A stretch of 64,000 bases of DNA, taken from contig JBKBQT010000010.1 in NCBI GenBank assembly GCA_046292445.1, forward strand, positions 1 to 64,000, read 5' to 3'. Both the position numbers and the translations under genes were made by a program. The DNA is from CALIZF01 sp046292445 (lineage in GTDB: Bacteria > Pseudomonadota > Alphaproteobacteria > Rhodobacterales > Rhodobacteraceae). A model generated the notes under the pieces. It ran no database searches and had not been told where the DNA came from. It saw nothing but the letters and a program-made list of their open reading frames with translations. Positions 1-8,162 of the stretch are shown here, piece by piece (position 1 is the first letter of the stretch; each line of letters starts with the position of its first letter).

Positions 1-240
1 CGCTGGATATCCTAGCAGAAGAAGCGGCGTGGCCAAGCCCGGACAAGCAATCAACGCGCCTGCACGACGGATCGATCCTAGCAGAAGAAGCGGCGTGGCC
101 AAGCCCGGACTGCAGCGTCGTTTATGTGCCGCAGTTCAATCCTAGCAGAAGAAGCGGCGTGGCCTAGCCCGGACGGCGCTGCCCTGCCGGATCGTCGCAT
201 CAGCATCCTAGCAGAAGAAGCGGCGTGGCCAAGCCCGGAC
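1..240 (-). CRISPR. CRISPR array, right end (type II-C-like repeat), open at the left window edge
   Basis: Four 36-bp repeats lie at 9-44, 75-110, 139-174 and 205-240, separated by unique spacers of 30, 28 and 30 bp; bases 1-8 are the end of a further spacer, so the array continues to the left. Three repeats are identical and the third differs at 165 (T for A). Read on the minus strand the repeat starts GTCCGGGCTTGG and ends TTCTGCTAGGAT. The 36/30 spacing and the TGCTA-type repeat end resemble type II-C arrays such as that of Neisseria. I infer minus-strand transcription from this ending. No cas gene or tracrRNA anti-repeat is visible in the window, so the subtype is a suggestion only. Confidence 0.88.
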
Positions 241-567
241 TGGTAAAGCGACTGCCAGCTCGCCACCCCCCTCCCCCCCCCCGCAGCGCACATCTATGAA
301 ATGGGTTTGGATTTCAGGGCCGCCTGCACTGGAAATGGAACTGCGAAACGATCAATTCGGACGGAACAATTATCTTTATATTATCAGTATCTTACGGAAA
401 TTCACCAAGATTGCGCAGGCAACAGGTCCGGAGAATTTCGGCCCCGAGGGCACGCCTCCGGGCATCCAAGCGCGTAGGTCGGTGATCAGCCCCGCCCGCA
501 TAACCCTCGAAAACAACGGGAAAATCCAACCGCAGCCGGATGGGGAGAACGCTTTAACGAGGGCAAG
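241..567. other. Non-coding flank of the CRISPR array; C-tract and AT-rich patch
   Basis: No gene is supported here; the long plus-strand frame starting near 296 runs through the tRNA and has no recognisable protein. A near-homopolymeric C tract lies at 266-282. An AT-rich patch at about 362-412, which includes ATCTTTATATTATCAG, stands out from the GC-rich surroundings. If the array is transcribed leftwards, this patch is where a leader promoter could sit. That role is inference. Confidence 0.5.
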
Positions 568-655
568 TGGCGGAAGGGGTGGGATTCGAACCCACGGATG
601 CTTGCGCATCGGCGGTTTTCAAGACCGCTGCAATCGGCCACTCTGCCACCCTTCC
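568..655 (-). tRNA. tRNA-Ser (anticodon UGA)
   Basis: On the minus strand the sequence folds as a class II tRNA. The 7-bp acceptor stem GGAAGGG/CCCTTCC is followed by discriminator G and an encoded CCA (complement of 568-570). The T arm is GTGGGTTCGAATCCCAC, a long variable arm is present, and the anticodon loop CTTGAAA gives UGA. Length (88 nt) and the long variable arm fit tRNA-Ser decoding UCA and related codons. Confidence 0.95.
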
Positions 656-1205
656 CGGCCGGGGCGGAACGCTTGCGAAGCCGGCCTGCCCTGGCGGTCT
701 AGCTTCCGGTCGGTCGGGGTGCAAGCCGGGCGCAAGGCGGCCTGGTGTTGTGCAACGGTGGTGAGCGGCGGCGTCCCGACGCTCGGCACAGCCGGATGGC
801 GGAACCGACGGCTGCTCTGGCGGCGGCATGTTGCGCGCATGGGACGCGACAGGCCGAACCGCAGCATCCGGCCGGCATCATGGGCGATGACCGGGCGTCC
901 ATGCGGTGTGCCGGCCGCGGCATGGCCATGCCTTGCGACGAGGACATCACGCTGGGCGCTCGGGCCTCGACGGTCTCGGTCACGGCGACGCGGGCGGGCG
1001 GGCGGGGCGCCGGGCCCGGCGCGGCCGCACCTGTCGCCGTCCATGACGGGCAGATCGCAGCGGCCACGCCGGCCGGCAGAAAGGCCTGCCCGCGCGGTTG
1101 GTGCCGCGTTGGCGATTGACCTTGCGACATACCGGTCGATGATCGGCCGTGCGCTTCGCGCGACGAAAGCGCCTTCGCATTGACACGACCCGAAAGGACC
1201 AAGGC
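656..1205. other. 550-bp intergenic region, no supported gene
   Basis: This stretch between tRNA-Ser and the thiolase has several open frames on both strands, as expected at this GC content, but none gives a recognisable protein or has a convincing ribosome-binding site. It presumably holds the tRNA promoter (minus strand) and the thiolase promoter. I see no terminator or RNA gene. Confidence 0.4.
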
Positions 1206-2390
1206 ATGCAAACCGCCGTCATCGTCTCGACCGCCCGGACCGGGATCGGCAGGGCCTTCCGGGGCGCGCTGAACGACACGCGCTCGCCGACGATGACGGG
1301 CCATGCCATCGCCCATGCGGTCGCCCGCGCCGGGCTGGAGGGGCCCGAGATCGAGGATGCCGTCATCGGCACCGTGCTGGCGGCAGGGACTGCGGGCATG
1401 AACATCGCCCGCAACGCGGTGCTGGCGGCGGGCCTGCCGGTCAGCGTGCCGGCCCAGACGATCGACCGGCAGTGTTCGTCCGGCCTGATGGCCATCGCCA
1501 TCGCGGCGGGGCTGATCCGCTCGGAAGGGCGGCAGATCGTGCTGGCCGGCGGGCAGGACAACATCAGCGCGGTGCAGGCGGCCTATTTCGCCGCCGCCGC
1601 GGGCGCGATGGATCCGAACGTGACCGCGCGCGCGCCGCATGCCTATATGCCGATGCTCCAGACGGCCGAGTTCGTCGCGCGCAAATACGCCGTCACCCGC
1701 GAGGCGCAGGACGAATACGCCCTGCGCTCGCAGCAGCGCACGGCGGCAGCGCAGGCCGCCGGCCGCTTCGATGCCGAGATCGTGCCCTTCACCACCCGCA
1801 TGGCGATCAAGGACAAGACGACGGGCGCGATCAGCCACCGGGAGGTCACGCTCGACCGCGACGAGGGCAACCGGCCCGAAACCACGCTGGACACGCTCGC
1901 GGGTCTTGCGCCGGTGATCGAGGGCGGCACGGTGACCGCCGGCAATGCCAGCCAGCTGTCGGACGGGGCAAGCGCGATGGTCCTGATGTCCGAGGGCGAG
2001 GCGGCGCGGCGCGGCCTTGCCCCGCTCGGCATCTATCGCGGGGTGGAGGTGGCGGGCTGCGCCCCCGAGGAAATGGGGATCGGCCCGGTCTACGCCATCC
2101 CGCGGCTGCTCGACCGGCACGGGCTGCGGGTGCAGGACATCGGGCTGTGGGAACTCAACGAGGCCTTCGCCTGTCAGGTGCTCTACTGTCGCGACCGGCT
2201 CGGGATCGACCCGGATCTCTACAACGTCAACGGCGGCGCGATTTCCATCGGGCATCCCTACGGCATGACGGGGGCCCGGGCGGCCGGCCATGCGCTGATC
2301 GAGGGGCGGCGGCGCGGAGCCCGGCATGTCGTCGTGTCGATGTGCATCGGCGGCGGCATGGGGGCGGCGGCGCTGTTCGATGTGTGCTGA
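1206..2390 (+). CDS. Acetyl-CoA acetyltransferase (thiolase II family)
   Basis: This 394-aa thiolase carries the acyl-accepting Cys in DRQCSSG (Cys90), the NGGAISIGHP glycine/His motif and the C-terminal CIGGGMG Cys motif, so the full catalytic set is present. It catalyses reversible thiolysis of 3-oxoacyl-CoA, or condensation of two acyl-CoA. The start at 1206 is chosen because GAAAGGACC lies just upstream and the protein begins with the usual thiolase N-terminus (QTAVIVSTARTGIG); a longer frame upstream has no family similarity. It stands alone, convergent with the downstream ligase. Substrate chain length cannot be read from the sequence. Confidence 0.92.
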   Translation: MQTAVIVSTARTGIGRAFRGALNDTRSPTMTGHAIAHAVARAGLEGPEIEDAVIGTVLAAGTAGMNIARNAVLAAGLPVSVPAQTIDRQCSSGLMAIAIAAGLIRSEGRQIVLAGGQDNISAVQAAYFAAAAGAMDPNVTARAPHAYMPMLQTAEFVARKYAVTREAQDEYALRSQQRTAAAQAAGRFDAEIVPFTTRMAIKDKTTGAISHREVTLDRDEGNRPETTLDTLAGLAPVIEGGTVTAGNASQLSDGASAMVLMSEGEAARRGLAPLGIYRGVEVAGCAPEEMGIGPVYAIPRLLDRHGLRVQDIGLWELNEAFACQVLYCRDRLGIDPDLYNVNGGAISIGHPYGMTGARAAGHALIEGRRRGARHVVVSMCIGGGMGAAALFDVC

Positions 2391-2420
2391 CCGGGCGGCG
2401 CGCCGACCGGTGGCCGCAGG

Positions 2421-3785
2421 TCAGAGCGTCGTGCCGTAAAGCTGCCATTCGATCTCGGTCACCGTCCCCGCCAGCGCATCGTGCTCGCCGCGCTTGACCG
2501 CGGCAAGCAGACGGTGGAGCGGCCCACCCAGAAGCCGCTCCATCGCCGCCGAGGCCGCAAAGCGGTCGATCGCCTCGGACCAGCCCTGCGGCATCGCGGG
2601 GGCGTCCGCGGCGCCCGCCGCACCGGCGGGACCGGGCGCGGCGCGGTCCGCGATCCCGTCCAGCGCCGAACCGAGCACGACCGCCGCGACGAGATAGGGG
2701 TTGGCATCCACCCCGGCGACGCGATGCTCGAAATGGCGCGCGCCGGGCCCGCCCGCCGGGATACGCAGCGCGACGTTGCGATCCTCGGTGCCCCAGGTAT
2801 TGGCGGCCGGCGCATAGGCCGACCCGGCAAAGCGGCGCCAGCTGTTGAGAACCGGCGCGAGGACCAGCATCGTATCGGCCATGACCGCCCGCACCCCGCC
2901 GATCGCATGCAGAAGCGACGGCGCAAGGCCGCCCCCCGGTGGATCGGCGAACACATTGCGCCCCGCCGCATCGGTCAGCGACAGGTGCAGATGCATGCCC
3001 GACCCCGAACGGCCGCTGAAGGGCTTGGCCATGAAGCAGGCCTCCATCCCGAACCGCCGCGCCGCCCCGCGCAAAAGACGCTTGGCGCGCACAAGATCAT
3101 CGGCCGCCCGGGCGAGGTCGCGGTAGCGCAGCGTCAGCTCGAACTGCGCGGGGGCATATTCCGAGATCAGGCTTTCCATCGGCAGGCCGAGCGCCGCGGC
3201 CCCGGCATAGACCGTATCGAAGAAAGGCGCCATCTCGTCGAGTTCATCGACCGACATGCAGTTTGTGCCCGCCAGCCGCCGACCGGTCAACGGCGCGCAG
3301 GCCGGCTGCGGCCTGCCCTCGGCGTCCCGTATCCGGTCCACGAGGTAGAATTCCAGCTCGAACGCACCCATCGGCGCAAGACCCATCGAAGCCGCCCGGC
3401 CGATCTGCGCCACCATCGCGTTGCGCGGGTCATAAGGCGACGGCGCCCCCTGCGATGTCTCCATCCCGAGCAGCACAAGCCCGCGCCCCGAGGCCGGCTG
3501 CAGCCCCAGCGTCTGCGGCACCGGCCAGCAGCGGCTGTCGCCGCCGCCGTCATCGAGCGCGGCGAGCGCGGCTGGCACGTCCCGGCCCGACACATCCTGC
3601 GCGAAGAGCGAGGCGGGCATGCCCCGGCCGCTGGCGAAAAGATCGGCCAGCTCGTGCCGGCGGATGATCTTGCCCCGCCCGATCCCGTGCAGATCGCCCA
3701 ACACGATGTCGATGGCCTCGACGCCCGGATGGGCGGCCAGAAAGGCCGCCGCCTCGTCCGGCGCGGCGCGCTTGAGGGGTGTCAT
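2421..3785 (-). CDS. Glutamine synthetase family protein (gamma-glutamylpolyamine synthetase-like)
   Basis: This 454-aa protein has the GlnA fold signatures of the PuuA-like branch: an N-terminal beta-grasp segment (DIVLGDLHGIGRGK), the metal-binding FELEFYLVD strand, and the ATP/glutamate site from NSWRRFAGSAYAP through WGTEDRN to EHRVAGVDANPY. PuuA-type enzymes ligate glutamate to putrescine or other amines using ATP. The usual GlnA adenylylation loop is not obvious. The ATG at 3785 follows AGAGGAC. It lies 139 bp downstream of the FG-GAP protein gene on the same strand and is convergent with the thiolase. Assignment to polyamine use is by family; the amine is unknown. Confidence 0.85.
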   Translation of the reverse strand: MTPLKRAAPDEAAAFLAAHPGVEAIDIVLGDLHGIGRGKIIRRHELADLFASGRGMPASLFAQDVSGRDVPAALAALDDGGGDSRCWPVPQTLGLQPASGRGLVLLGMETSQGAPSPYDPRNAMVAQIGRAASMGLAPMGAFELEFYLVDRIRDAEGRPQPACAPLTGRRLAGTNCMSVDELDEMAPFFDTVYAGAAALGLPMESLISEYAPAQFELTLRYRDLARAADDLVRAKRLLRGAARRFGMEACFMAKPFSGRSGSGMHLHLSLTDAAGRNVFADPPGGGLAPSLLHAIGGVRAVMADTMLVLAPVLNSWRRFAGSAYAPAANTWGTEDRNVALRIPAGGPGARHFEHRVAGVDANPYLVAAVVLGSALDGIADRAAPGPAGAAGAADAPAMPQGWSEAIDRFAASAAMERLLGGPLHRLLAAVKRGEHDALAGTVTEIEWQLYGTTL

Positions 3786-3820
3786 GGGCCTTGTCCTCTG
3801 CCTGACATGCCGCAGGCGGA

Positions 3821-3841
3821 GGGCCTGCGCGATGCAGGCCC
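3821..3841 (-). repeat. Short perfect hairpin between two minus-strand genes
   Basis: GGGCCTGC (3821-3828) and GCAGGCCC (3834-3841) form an 8-bp perfect stem with a 5-nt loop, in the gap between the FG-GAP gene stop and the glutamine-synthetase-like gene start. There is no T-run on the minus-strand downstream side, so it is not a classical intrinsic terminator. It may stabilise the upstream mRNA end. Confidence 0.5.
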
Positions 3842-3924
3842 GCCCGCCCCGGCGGCCTACGCGCTCTAAGCCCCCGCCGGGCCGCCCGCGTCAAGTGAAA
3901 CCCGCCGCACGGTGCCGCCGCGCG

Positions 3925-5442
3925 TCAGCGCCCTGCCGCCTCCACCCCGCCAGGCCCGACGACGACCCGCGCCCCGACCGGCACCGGCCACCAGCCCGAC
4001 ACCGCCCCGCCCGGCCAGATCACCCGCACCTCGGCATCCGTCGCGGCGCCGATCCCGAAATGCAGCGGCCCCGCCTGCCCGCCGCCATGCCCGCCGCCCA
4101 CCATCACCTCCTGCGCCTGCACGCGGCCCCCCGCCCGCAGCTCGACCCAGGCGCCCACCGCGCGCGTGTTCGGCGGGGGCAGCCGCGGCTCGACCTGCAC
4201 CCAGGCGCCCGTCGCTTCGGTCACGTTGCGCCAGAGCTCCATCGGCGCCCGGCGGTTGACGACCACTAGGTCGAGCCGCCCGTCCCCGTCCAGATCGACC
4301 AGCGCCGACCCCCGCGCCCGCGCGCCGCTTGCCACCCCCGCCCCCGCCGCCGCCTCGCGGAACGTCCCATCCGCCTGCTGCATCAAGAGGTTGTTGGGAT
4401 CGTGCATCGCATTGGACGGCATCTGATCGACATTGCCCTTGGCGATGAACAGATCGGCCCGCCCGTCATTGTCCACATCGCCGAATTCGGCATGCCAGCC
4501 GGTCGAGGGGCGCCCGTCGTCCCCGACATGCGGCACCTGCGCATAGGTGCCGATCGCATAGGGCGCCGCCTCGAACCCCGCCCCGGTATTGAGCAGCATC
4601 AGCTGATCGGCCATCGAGGTCAGGAATACCTCGGGGAGCCCGTCGCCCGTCACGTCGCGCGATGCGATCCCCATCCCCCATAGGCTGATCCGCGGCGCCT
4701 CGCCCGCCGCCACCCGCTCCTCGAGCGGGGCGAGCCGCCACATCTGCTCGTGCCCGCCGCGCACATAGTAATGCCGGTCGTTCGACACCCGCAGCTCCGC
4801 CGTCCCCGCCCGCCGCCAGTCCGAGATCAGCATCGAGAGCGCACAATACCCGGGCTCCAGCAGCACCGGATCGCCATAGCCCCCCGCGCCCGGCCGATGC
4901 AGCTCGCCCGCATCGCAGGCCCCGAACGGGCCGTCCGGCCGGCTGCGGTCCACATAATTCCCGATCGCCAGTGTCGGCAGCGCCCGCCCCGCCTCCCAGG
5001 TCGCGGCAAAGGCCGTGGACCACCGATCCCCCGCCACGAACCCGAGGCGCGCGCCCGCATCGGCAAACCGGCACCCCCCCAGCCCCCGCAGGATCACATT
5101 CGGCCCCACCCGCAGCACCACGAGGTCGAGCAGCCCGTCCCCGTCGAGGTCGAGCGGCCAGAGGCCCGTCACCCCGGTGAGCGCCGGAAACGCCCCGATC
5201 TCGAAGGCGATCCGCCCCGGCACCGAGCGGTTCACGAACAGCCGCGCCGGGTTCGCGCCCCCCGCCACCGCCAGATCGTGCAACCCGTCGCCGTTGCAGT
5301 CGAAGGCCGCCACACCGCCGCCGACGAAATGCTCCCATCCGCCGTCGTAGACATGCGCCACGGGCAGCGCCGCAGCAGCATCCTCGAACCGCGGCCCGGC
5401 CAGGGCAGCCCCCGCAACCAAAAGACCCGCCGCCAGCAGCAT
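3925..5442 (-). CDS. Exported FG-GAP/VCBS-repeat protein with ASPIC/UnbV domain (CRTAC1-like)
   Basis: This protein of about 505 aa starts with a signal peptide (MLLAAGLLVAGAALAG). At least five FG-GAP repeats follow, each with a Ca2+-loop signature (DCNGDGLHDL, DLDGDGLLDL, DVTGDGLPEV, DVDNDGRADL, DLDGDGRLDL), then a C-terminal ASPIC/UnbV domain (GAWVELRAGG to VIWPGG). It is predicted to be a secreted beta-propeller that binds calcium. Function is unknown; the family is often annotated as an adhesion or surface protein. I place the start at the ATG at 5442. A TTG about 27 nt upstream, within a repeated GGGAGTATTTGG motif, would add GNSEVRRG, a plausible signal-peptide n-region, so the start is uncertain. 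Confidence 0.8.
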   Translation of the reverse strand: MLLAAGLLVAGAALAGPRFEDAAAALPVAHVYDGGWEHFVGGGVAAFDCNGDGLHDLAVAGGANPARLFVNRSVPGRIAFEIGAFPALTGVTGLWPLDLDGDGLLDLVVLRVGPNVILRGLGGCRFADAGARLGFVAGDRWSTAFAATWEAGRALPTLAIGNYVDRSRPDGPFGACDAGELHRPGAGGYGDPVLLEPGYCALSMLISDWRRAGTAELRVSNDRHYYVRGGHEQMWRLAPLEERVAAGEAPRISLWGMGIASRDVTGDGLPEVFLTSMADQLMLLNTGAGFEAAPYAIGTYAQVPHVGDDGRPSTGWHAEFGDVDNDGRADLFIAKGNVDQMPSNAMHDPNNLLMQQADGTFREAAAGAGVASGARARGSALVDLDGDGRLDLVVVNRRAPMELWRNVTEATGAWVQVEPRLPPPNTRAVGAWVELRAGGRVQAQEVMVGGGHGGGQAGPLHFGIGAATDAEVRVIWPGGAVSGWWPVPVGARVVVGPGGVEAAGR

Positions 5443-5453
5443 CCCCCTGCGGA

Positions 5454-5486
5454 CTTCACTGTTCCCCAAATACTCCCGCCGGAGGC
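5454..5486 (-). repeat. Dispersed GGCGGGAGTATTTGG motif, copy 1
   Basis: On the minus strand this 33-nt segment starts GCCTCCGGCGGGAGTATTTG and ends GAACAGTGAAG. It matches 30 of 33 positions with a second copy at 47071-47103. It lies between the ROK regulator stop and the start of the FG-GAP gene. A more diverged relative (CCAAATATCCC) lies at 12968-12978. Function unknown. Confidence 0.6.
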
Positions 5487-5519
5487 TCCCCCGCCCGCCC
5501 CGGGCGCAAGCGGCCGGCC

Positions 5520-6797
5520 TCACGCCGCCGCCCCCGCCCGCGGCGCGCGCAGCACGCCCTCGGTCACCTCCGACAGCGCCAGCGCCGCCGCCCCCCAGGC
5601 CCAGAGCAGATCGCCCCAGGCATGCACCTCGATGCGCGGCGGCGGGCGGTCGGGGGCGACGAGCATGCGGGCCATCTCCGCCATCGCCTCGTCGGCATAG
5701 AGGTAGTCGTAGCGCATCCGCTCGCCCGAAAGGATGATGAGCGAGGGATCGAACAGGTTCATCACATTGGCAAGCCCCACCGCCAGATACCGCCCCGCGC
5801 GGCGAAAGATCGACCGCGCCGCCGCATTGCCCGCCTTGGCATGGTCGAAGAGCGATTCGAGCAGAACCGCCTGCGCCTGCCCGTCGCGATGCGCCCAGTC
5901 GAGCGCCGTCACCGCCTCGCGCGCCAGCGCATAATCGGCGACATAGGCCTCGAGGCAGCCACGCTGCCCACAGCGGCACAGCGCCCCGTCGAGCTGCACC
6001 TTGGTATGGCCGAGCTCGGTCCCGAGGCCGCGCGCGCCGCGAAAGAGCCGGTGGTTGAGCACGAGGCCCATGCCCACGCCATGCTCGATCGTCACCACGG
6101 CGAAATCCGCCAGCCCCCGCCCCGCGCCGAACCACAGCTCGGCCAGCGCCACGAGATTGGCGTCGTTGTCCACATGCACCGGCAGCCCCAGATGGGCTGT
6201 GGCCGCGGCGGCCAGGTCCACATCCCGCTCCCGCAGCACCGGCGACCAGATCACGCGCCCGCCCGCCTCGACGAACCCCGGCACGCCGAGCCCCAGCGCC
6301 GAGAGCGCGCCCCGCGCGATCCCGCCCGCCGCGCACATCCGGTCCAGCAGGCGGGCCGTCATCGCCAGCACCTCGGACAGCGGGCGCATGCCGGGCATCA
6401 CCGACTCGGCCTCGCGCGCGACGAGGCCGCCGGCGAAATCGACGATCACGCCGGTCATTTCGCGGTCCGACAGCTTGATCCCGGCGACGCGATGCGCCGC
6501 GGGCCGCACCCCGAGCGCGACCGGCGGGCGCCCGCGGCCCGGGTCCCCCTCGGTCCGCGGCAGCGCCACCTCCTCGATCAGGCCGGCGTCGATCAGATCG
6601 GCGACGACGCCGGTGACCGAGGCCGGGCTTACCCCGAGATCCTTGGCGACCTGCACCCGCGGCAGCGTGCCCGAAGCCCGGATCCGCTCGAACACCTGCT
6701 GGCGCATCGGGCGCAGCGCATCGGGCGCAGCGAGGATCAGGGGGCCGACGCCGCCGTTTCCGGAAGCGGACCGAGGGCGACGCATCACAGGCGACAT
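5520..6797 (-). CDS. ROK-family transcriptional repressor, probable xylose regulator (XylR-like)
   Basis: This 425-aa protein has an N-terminal MarR-like winged helix (RQQVFERIRA to VAKDLGVSPASVTGVVADLI) and a C-terminal ROK sugar-binding/kinase fold. The ROK zinc motif CRCGQRGCLEAY and the phosphate-loop-like GLGVPGF segment are visible. The ATG at 6797 is preceded by a strong AGGAGGT site (complement of 6805-6811), which excludes longer in-frame starts. It is divergent from the xylFHGBA operon, the usual position for a XylR-type ROK repressor released by xylose. Binding of operators in the shared 265-bp intergenic region is inferred. Confidence 0.88.
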   Translation of the reverse strand: MSPVMRRPRSASGNGGVGPLILAAPDALRPMRQQVFERIRASGTLPRVQVAKDLGVSPASVTGVVADLIDAGLIEEVALPRTEGDPGRGRPPVALGVRPAAHRVAGIKLSDREMTGVIVDFAGGLVAREAESVMPGMRPLSEVLAMTARLLDRMCAAGGIARGALSALGLGVPGFVEAGGRVIWSPVLRERDVDLAAAATAHLGLPVHVDNDANLVALAELWFGAGRGLADFAVVTIEHGVGMGLVLNHRLFRGARGLGTELGHTKVQLDGALCRCGQRGCLEAYVADYALAREAVTALDWAHRDGQAQAVLLESLFDHAKAGNAAARSIFRRAGRYLAVGLANVMNLFDPSLIILSGERMRYDYLYADEAMAEMARMLVAPDRPPPRIEVHAWGDLLWAWGAAALALSEVTEGVLRAPRAGAAA

Positions 6798-6920
6798 TTT
6801 TTCGACCTCCTGAATAAAGACATGCCGCCCGCGCACCGCGTCGACCCCACTGCGCATGTTTGCACGACCATTTCTGCAATGCAATTGCCGCATCGCAGCG
6901 AAAAGCCGTTGGAACACCCG

Positions 6921-6985
6921 ACAAAGCCGAACATCGCTCGCGTTTTTTATTTTGACAACTGAATTTATTGCGGGCAAATTGTGCT
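6921..6985. promoter_or_regulatory. AT-rich divergent control region, ROK gene / xyl operon
   Basis: This AT-rich patch in otherwise GC-rich DNA contains TTGACA at 6952-6957, a candidate -35 element for xylF. It also has an inverted repeat AATTT (6962-6966) / AAATT (6976-6980) with a 9-nt centre. No good -10 match is seen at exactly 17 bp (CAAATT at 6975-6980). It is the best candidate for the ROK repressor operator, but that is inference from position and composition. Confidence 0.45.
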
Positions 6986-7062
6986 GGTTACGGCGCAACC
7001 GCCGGACCGGCTTTCGTCCCTTGCCATAACGGGCCAAGGCCGCGCCATCAGGGAGGAGACCC

Positions 7063-8085
7063 ATGCGCACCATGATCCTAGCCGCCGCGATAGCCGCGGC
7101 AGGCCTTTCGTCCGCCGCCCATGCCCAGTCGCTCACCGTCGGGGTGAGCTGGTCGAACTTCCAGGAAGAGCGCTGGAAAACCGACGAGGCGGCGATCAAG
7201 GCGGCACTCGATGCCGCGGGCGCCACCTATGTGTCCGCCGACGCGCAATCGTCGTCGGCCAAGCAGCTTTCGGATATCGAGAGCCTGATTGCCCAGGGCG
7301 TGGATGCGCTCATCATCCTCGCCCAGGATGCGGCCGCCATCGGCCCGGCGGTGCAGGCCGCCGCAGACGAGGGCATCCCGGTCGTCGCCTATGACCGGCT
7401 CATCGAGGATCCGCGCGCCTTCTACCTCACCTTCGACAACGTCGAGGTCGGCCGGATGCAGGCCCGGGCGGTGTTTGCCGTCGCGCCCGAGGGGCGGTAT
7501 GTGATGATCAAGGGCTCGCCCACCGACCCGAACGCCGATTTCCTGCGCGGCGGACAGCAGGAGGTGCTCCAGGCCGCGATCGACGCCGGCAAGATCACCA
7601 TCGTCGGCGAGGCCTATACCGACGGCTGGCTTCCCGCGAATGCGCAGCGGAACATGGAACAGATCCTGACCGCGACCAACAACGGTGTCGATGCCGTGGT
7701 GGCGTCGAACGACGGCACGGCGGGCGGTGCGATTGCGGCGCTGGCCGCGCAGGGCATGGTCGTGCCGGTGTCGGGTCAGGATGGCGACCATGCCGCGCTC
7801 AACCGCGTCGCGCTCGGCACACAGACCGTCAGCGTCTGGAAGGACGCGCGCGAGCTTGGCCGCAACGCGGCCGAGATCGCCGTGGCGCTTGCCGGCGGCG
7901 CGGCGATGGATGCGGTGCCGGGCCGGGTCGCGTTCACCACACCGGGCGGCAACACGATGAACGCGGTGTTCCTCGCGCCGGTCCCGATCACCAGGGACAA
8001 CCTGTCGGTCGTCGTCGATGCCGGCTGGATCACGAAGGAGGCGCTGTGCCAGGGCGTGACGGCAGGCCCGGCCCCCTGCAACTGA
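7063..8085 (+). CDS. xylF: D-xylose ABC transporter, periplasmic substrate-binding protein
   Basis: This 340-aa protein has a clear signal peptide ending AHA-Q and a Peripla_BP_4 fold. Xylose-binding signatures include GVSWSNFQEERWKTDE, DALIILAQDA, VAYDRLI, VMIKGSPTDPNA, the SNDGTAGGAI loop and SGQDGD. It captures xylose in the periplasm for the XylH/XylG importer. The ATG follows GGGAGGAGACCC. It is the first gene of an operon with xylHGBA and is separated from xylH by a perfect 14-bp palindrome, which may allow higher expression of the binding protein. Confidence 0.95.
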   Translation: MRTMILAAAIAAAGLSSAAHAQSLTVGVSWSNFQEERWKTDEAAIKAALDAAGATYVSADAQSSSAKQLSDIESLIAQGVDALIILAQDAAAIGPAVQAAADEGIPVVAYDRLIEDPRAFYLTFDNVEVGRMQARAVFAVAPEGRYVMIKGSPTDPNADFLRGGQQEVLQAAIDAGKITIVGEAYTDGWLPANAQRNMEQILTATNNGVDAVVASNDGTAGGAIAALAAQGMVVPVSGQDGDHAALNRVALGTQTVSVWKDARELGRNAAEIAVALAGGAAMDAVPGRVAFTTPGGNTMNAVFLAPVPITRDNLSVVVDAGWITKEALCQGVTAGPAPCN

Positions 8086-8095
8086 CCTGACGGAC

Positions 8096-8125
8096 GCGGG
8101 CGGCCCTGCCTGCAGGGCCGCCCGC
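8096..8125. repeat. Perfect GC palindrome between xylF and xylH (REP-like)
   Basis: Left arm GCGGGCGGCCCTGC (8096-8109) and right arm GCAGGGCCGCCCGC (8112-8125) pair perfectly over 14 bp with a 2-nt centre. There is no U-tract, so it is more likely an mRNA-stabilising or processing hairpin protecting the xylF end than a full terminator. The GGCCCTGC-NN-GCAGGGCC core recurs at 51461-51490, and imperfectly at 42653-42684. Confidence 0.75.
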
Positions 8126-8162
8126 AAACCCTTGTCGCCGCGACCCTGGAGAGAGGCCGCCG

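Noticed and set aside
241..567. tracrRNA for the CRISPR array
   Set aside because: No segment complementary to the repeat (anti-repeat) was found in the flank, and there is no terminator-like end.
568..655. tRNA-Ser as an integration (att) site next to the CRISPR array
   Set aside because: No integrase, no direct repeat of the tRNA 3' end and no mobile-element genes are visible in the window.
699..2327. 542-aa minus-strand open frame over the thiolase
   Set aside because: It is Arg/Pro/Gly-rich with no family match and is antisense to a well-supported thiolase; an effect of high GC.
5443..6924. Upstream extension of the FG-GAP protein reading frame to nearly 1000 aa
   Set aside because: The extension overlaps the ROK regulator in another frame and is low-complexity Arg/Gly/Ala; the real protein begins with the signal peptide at 5442.
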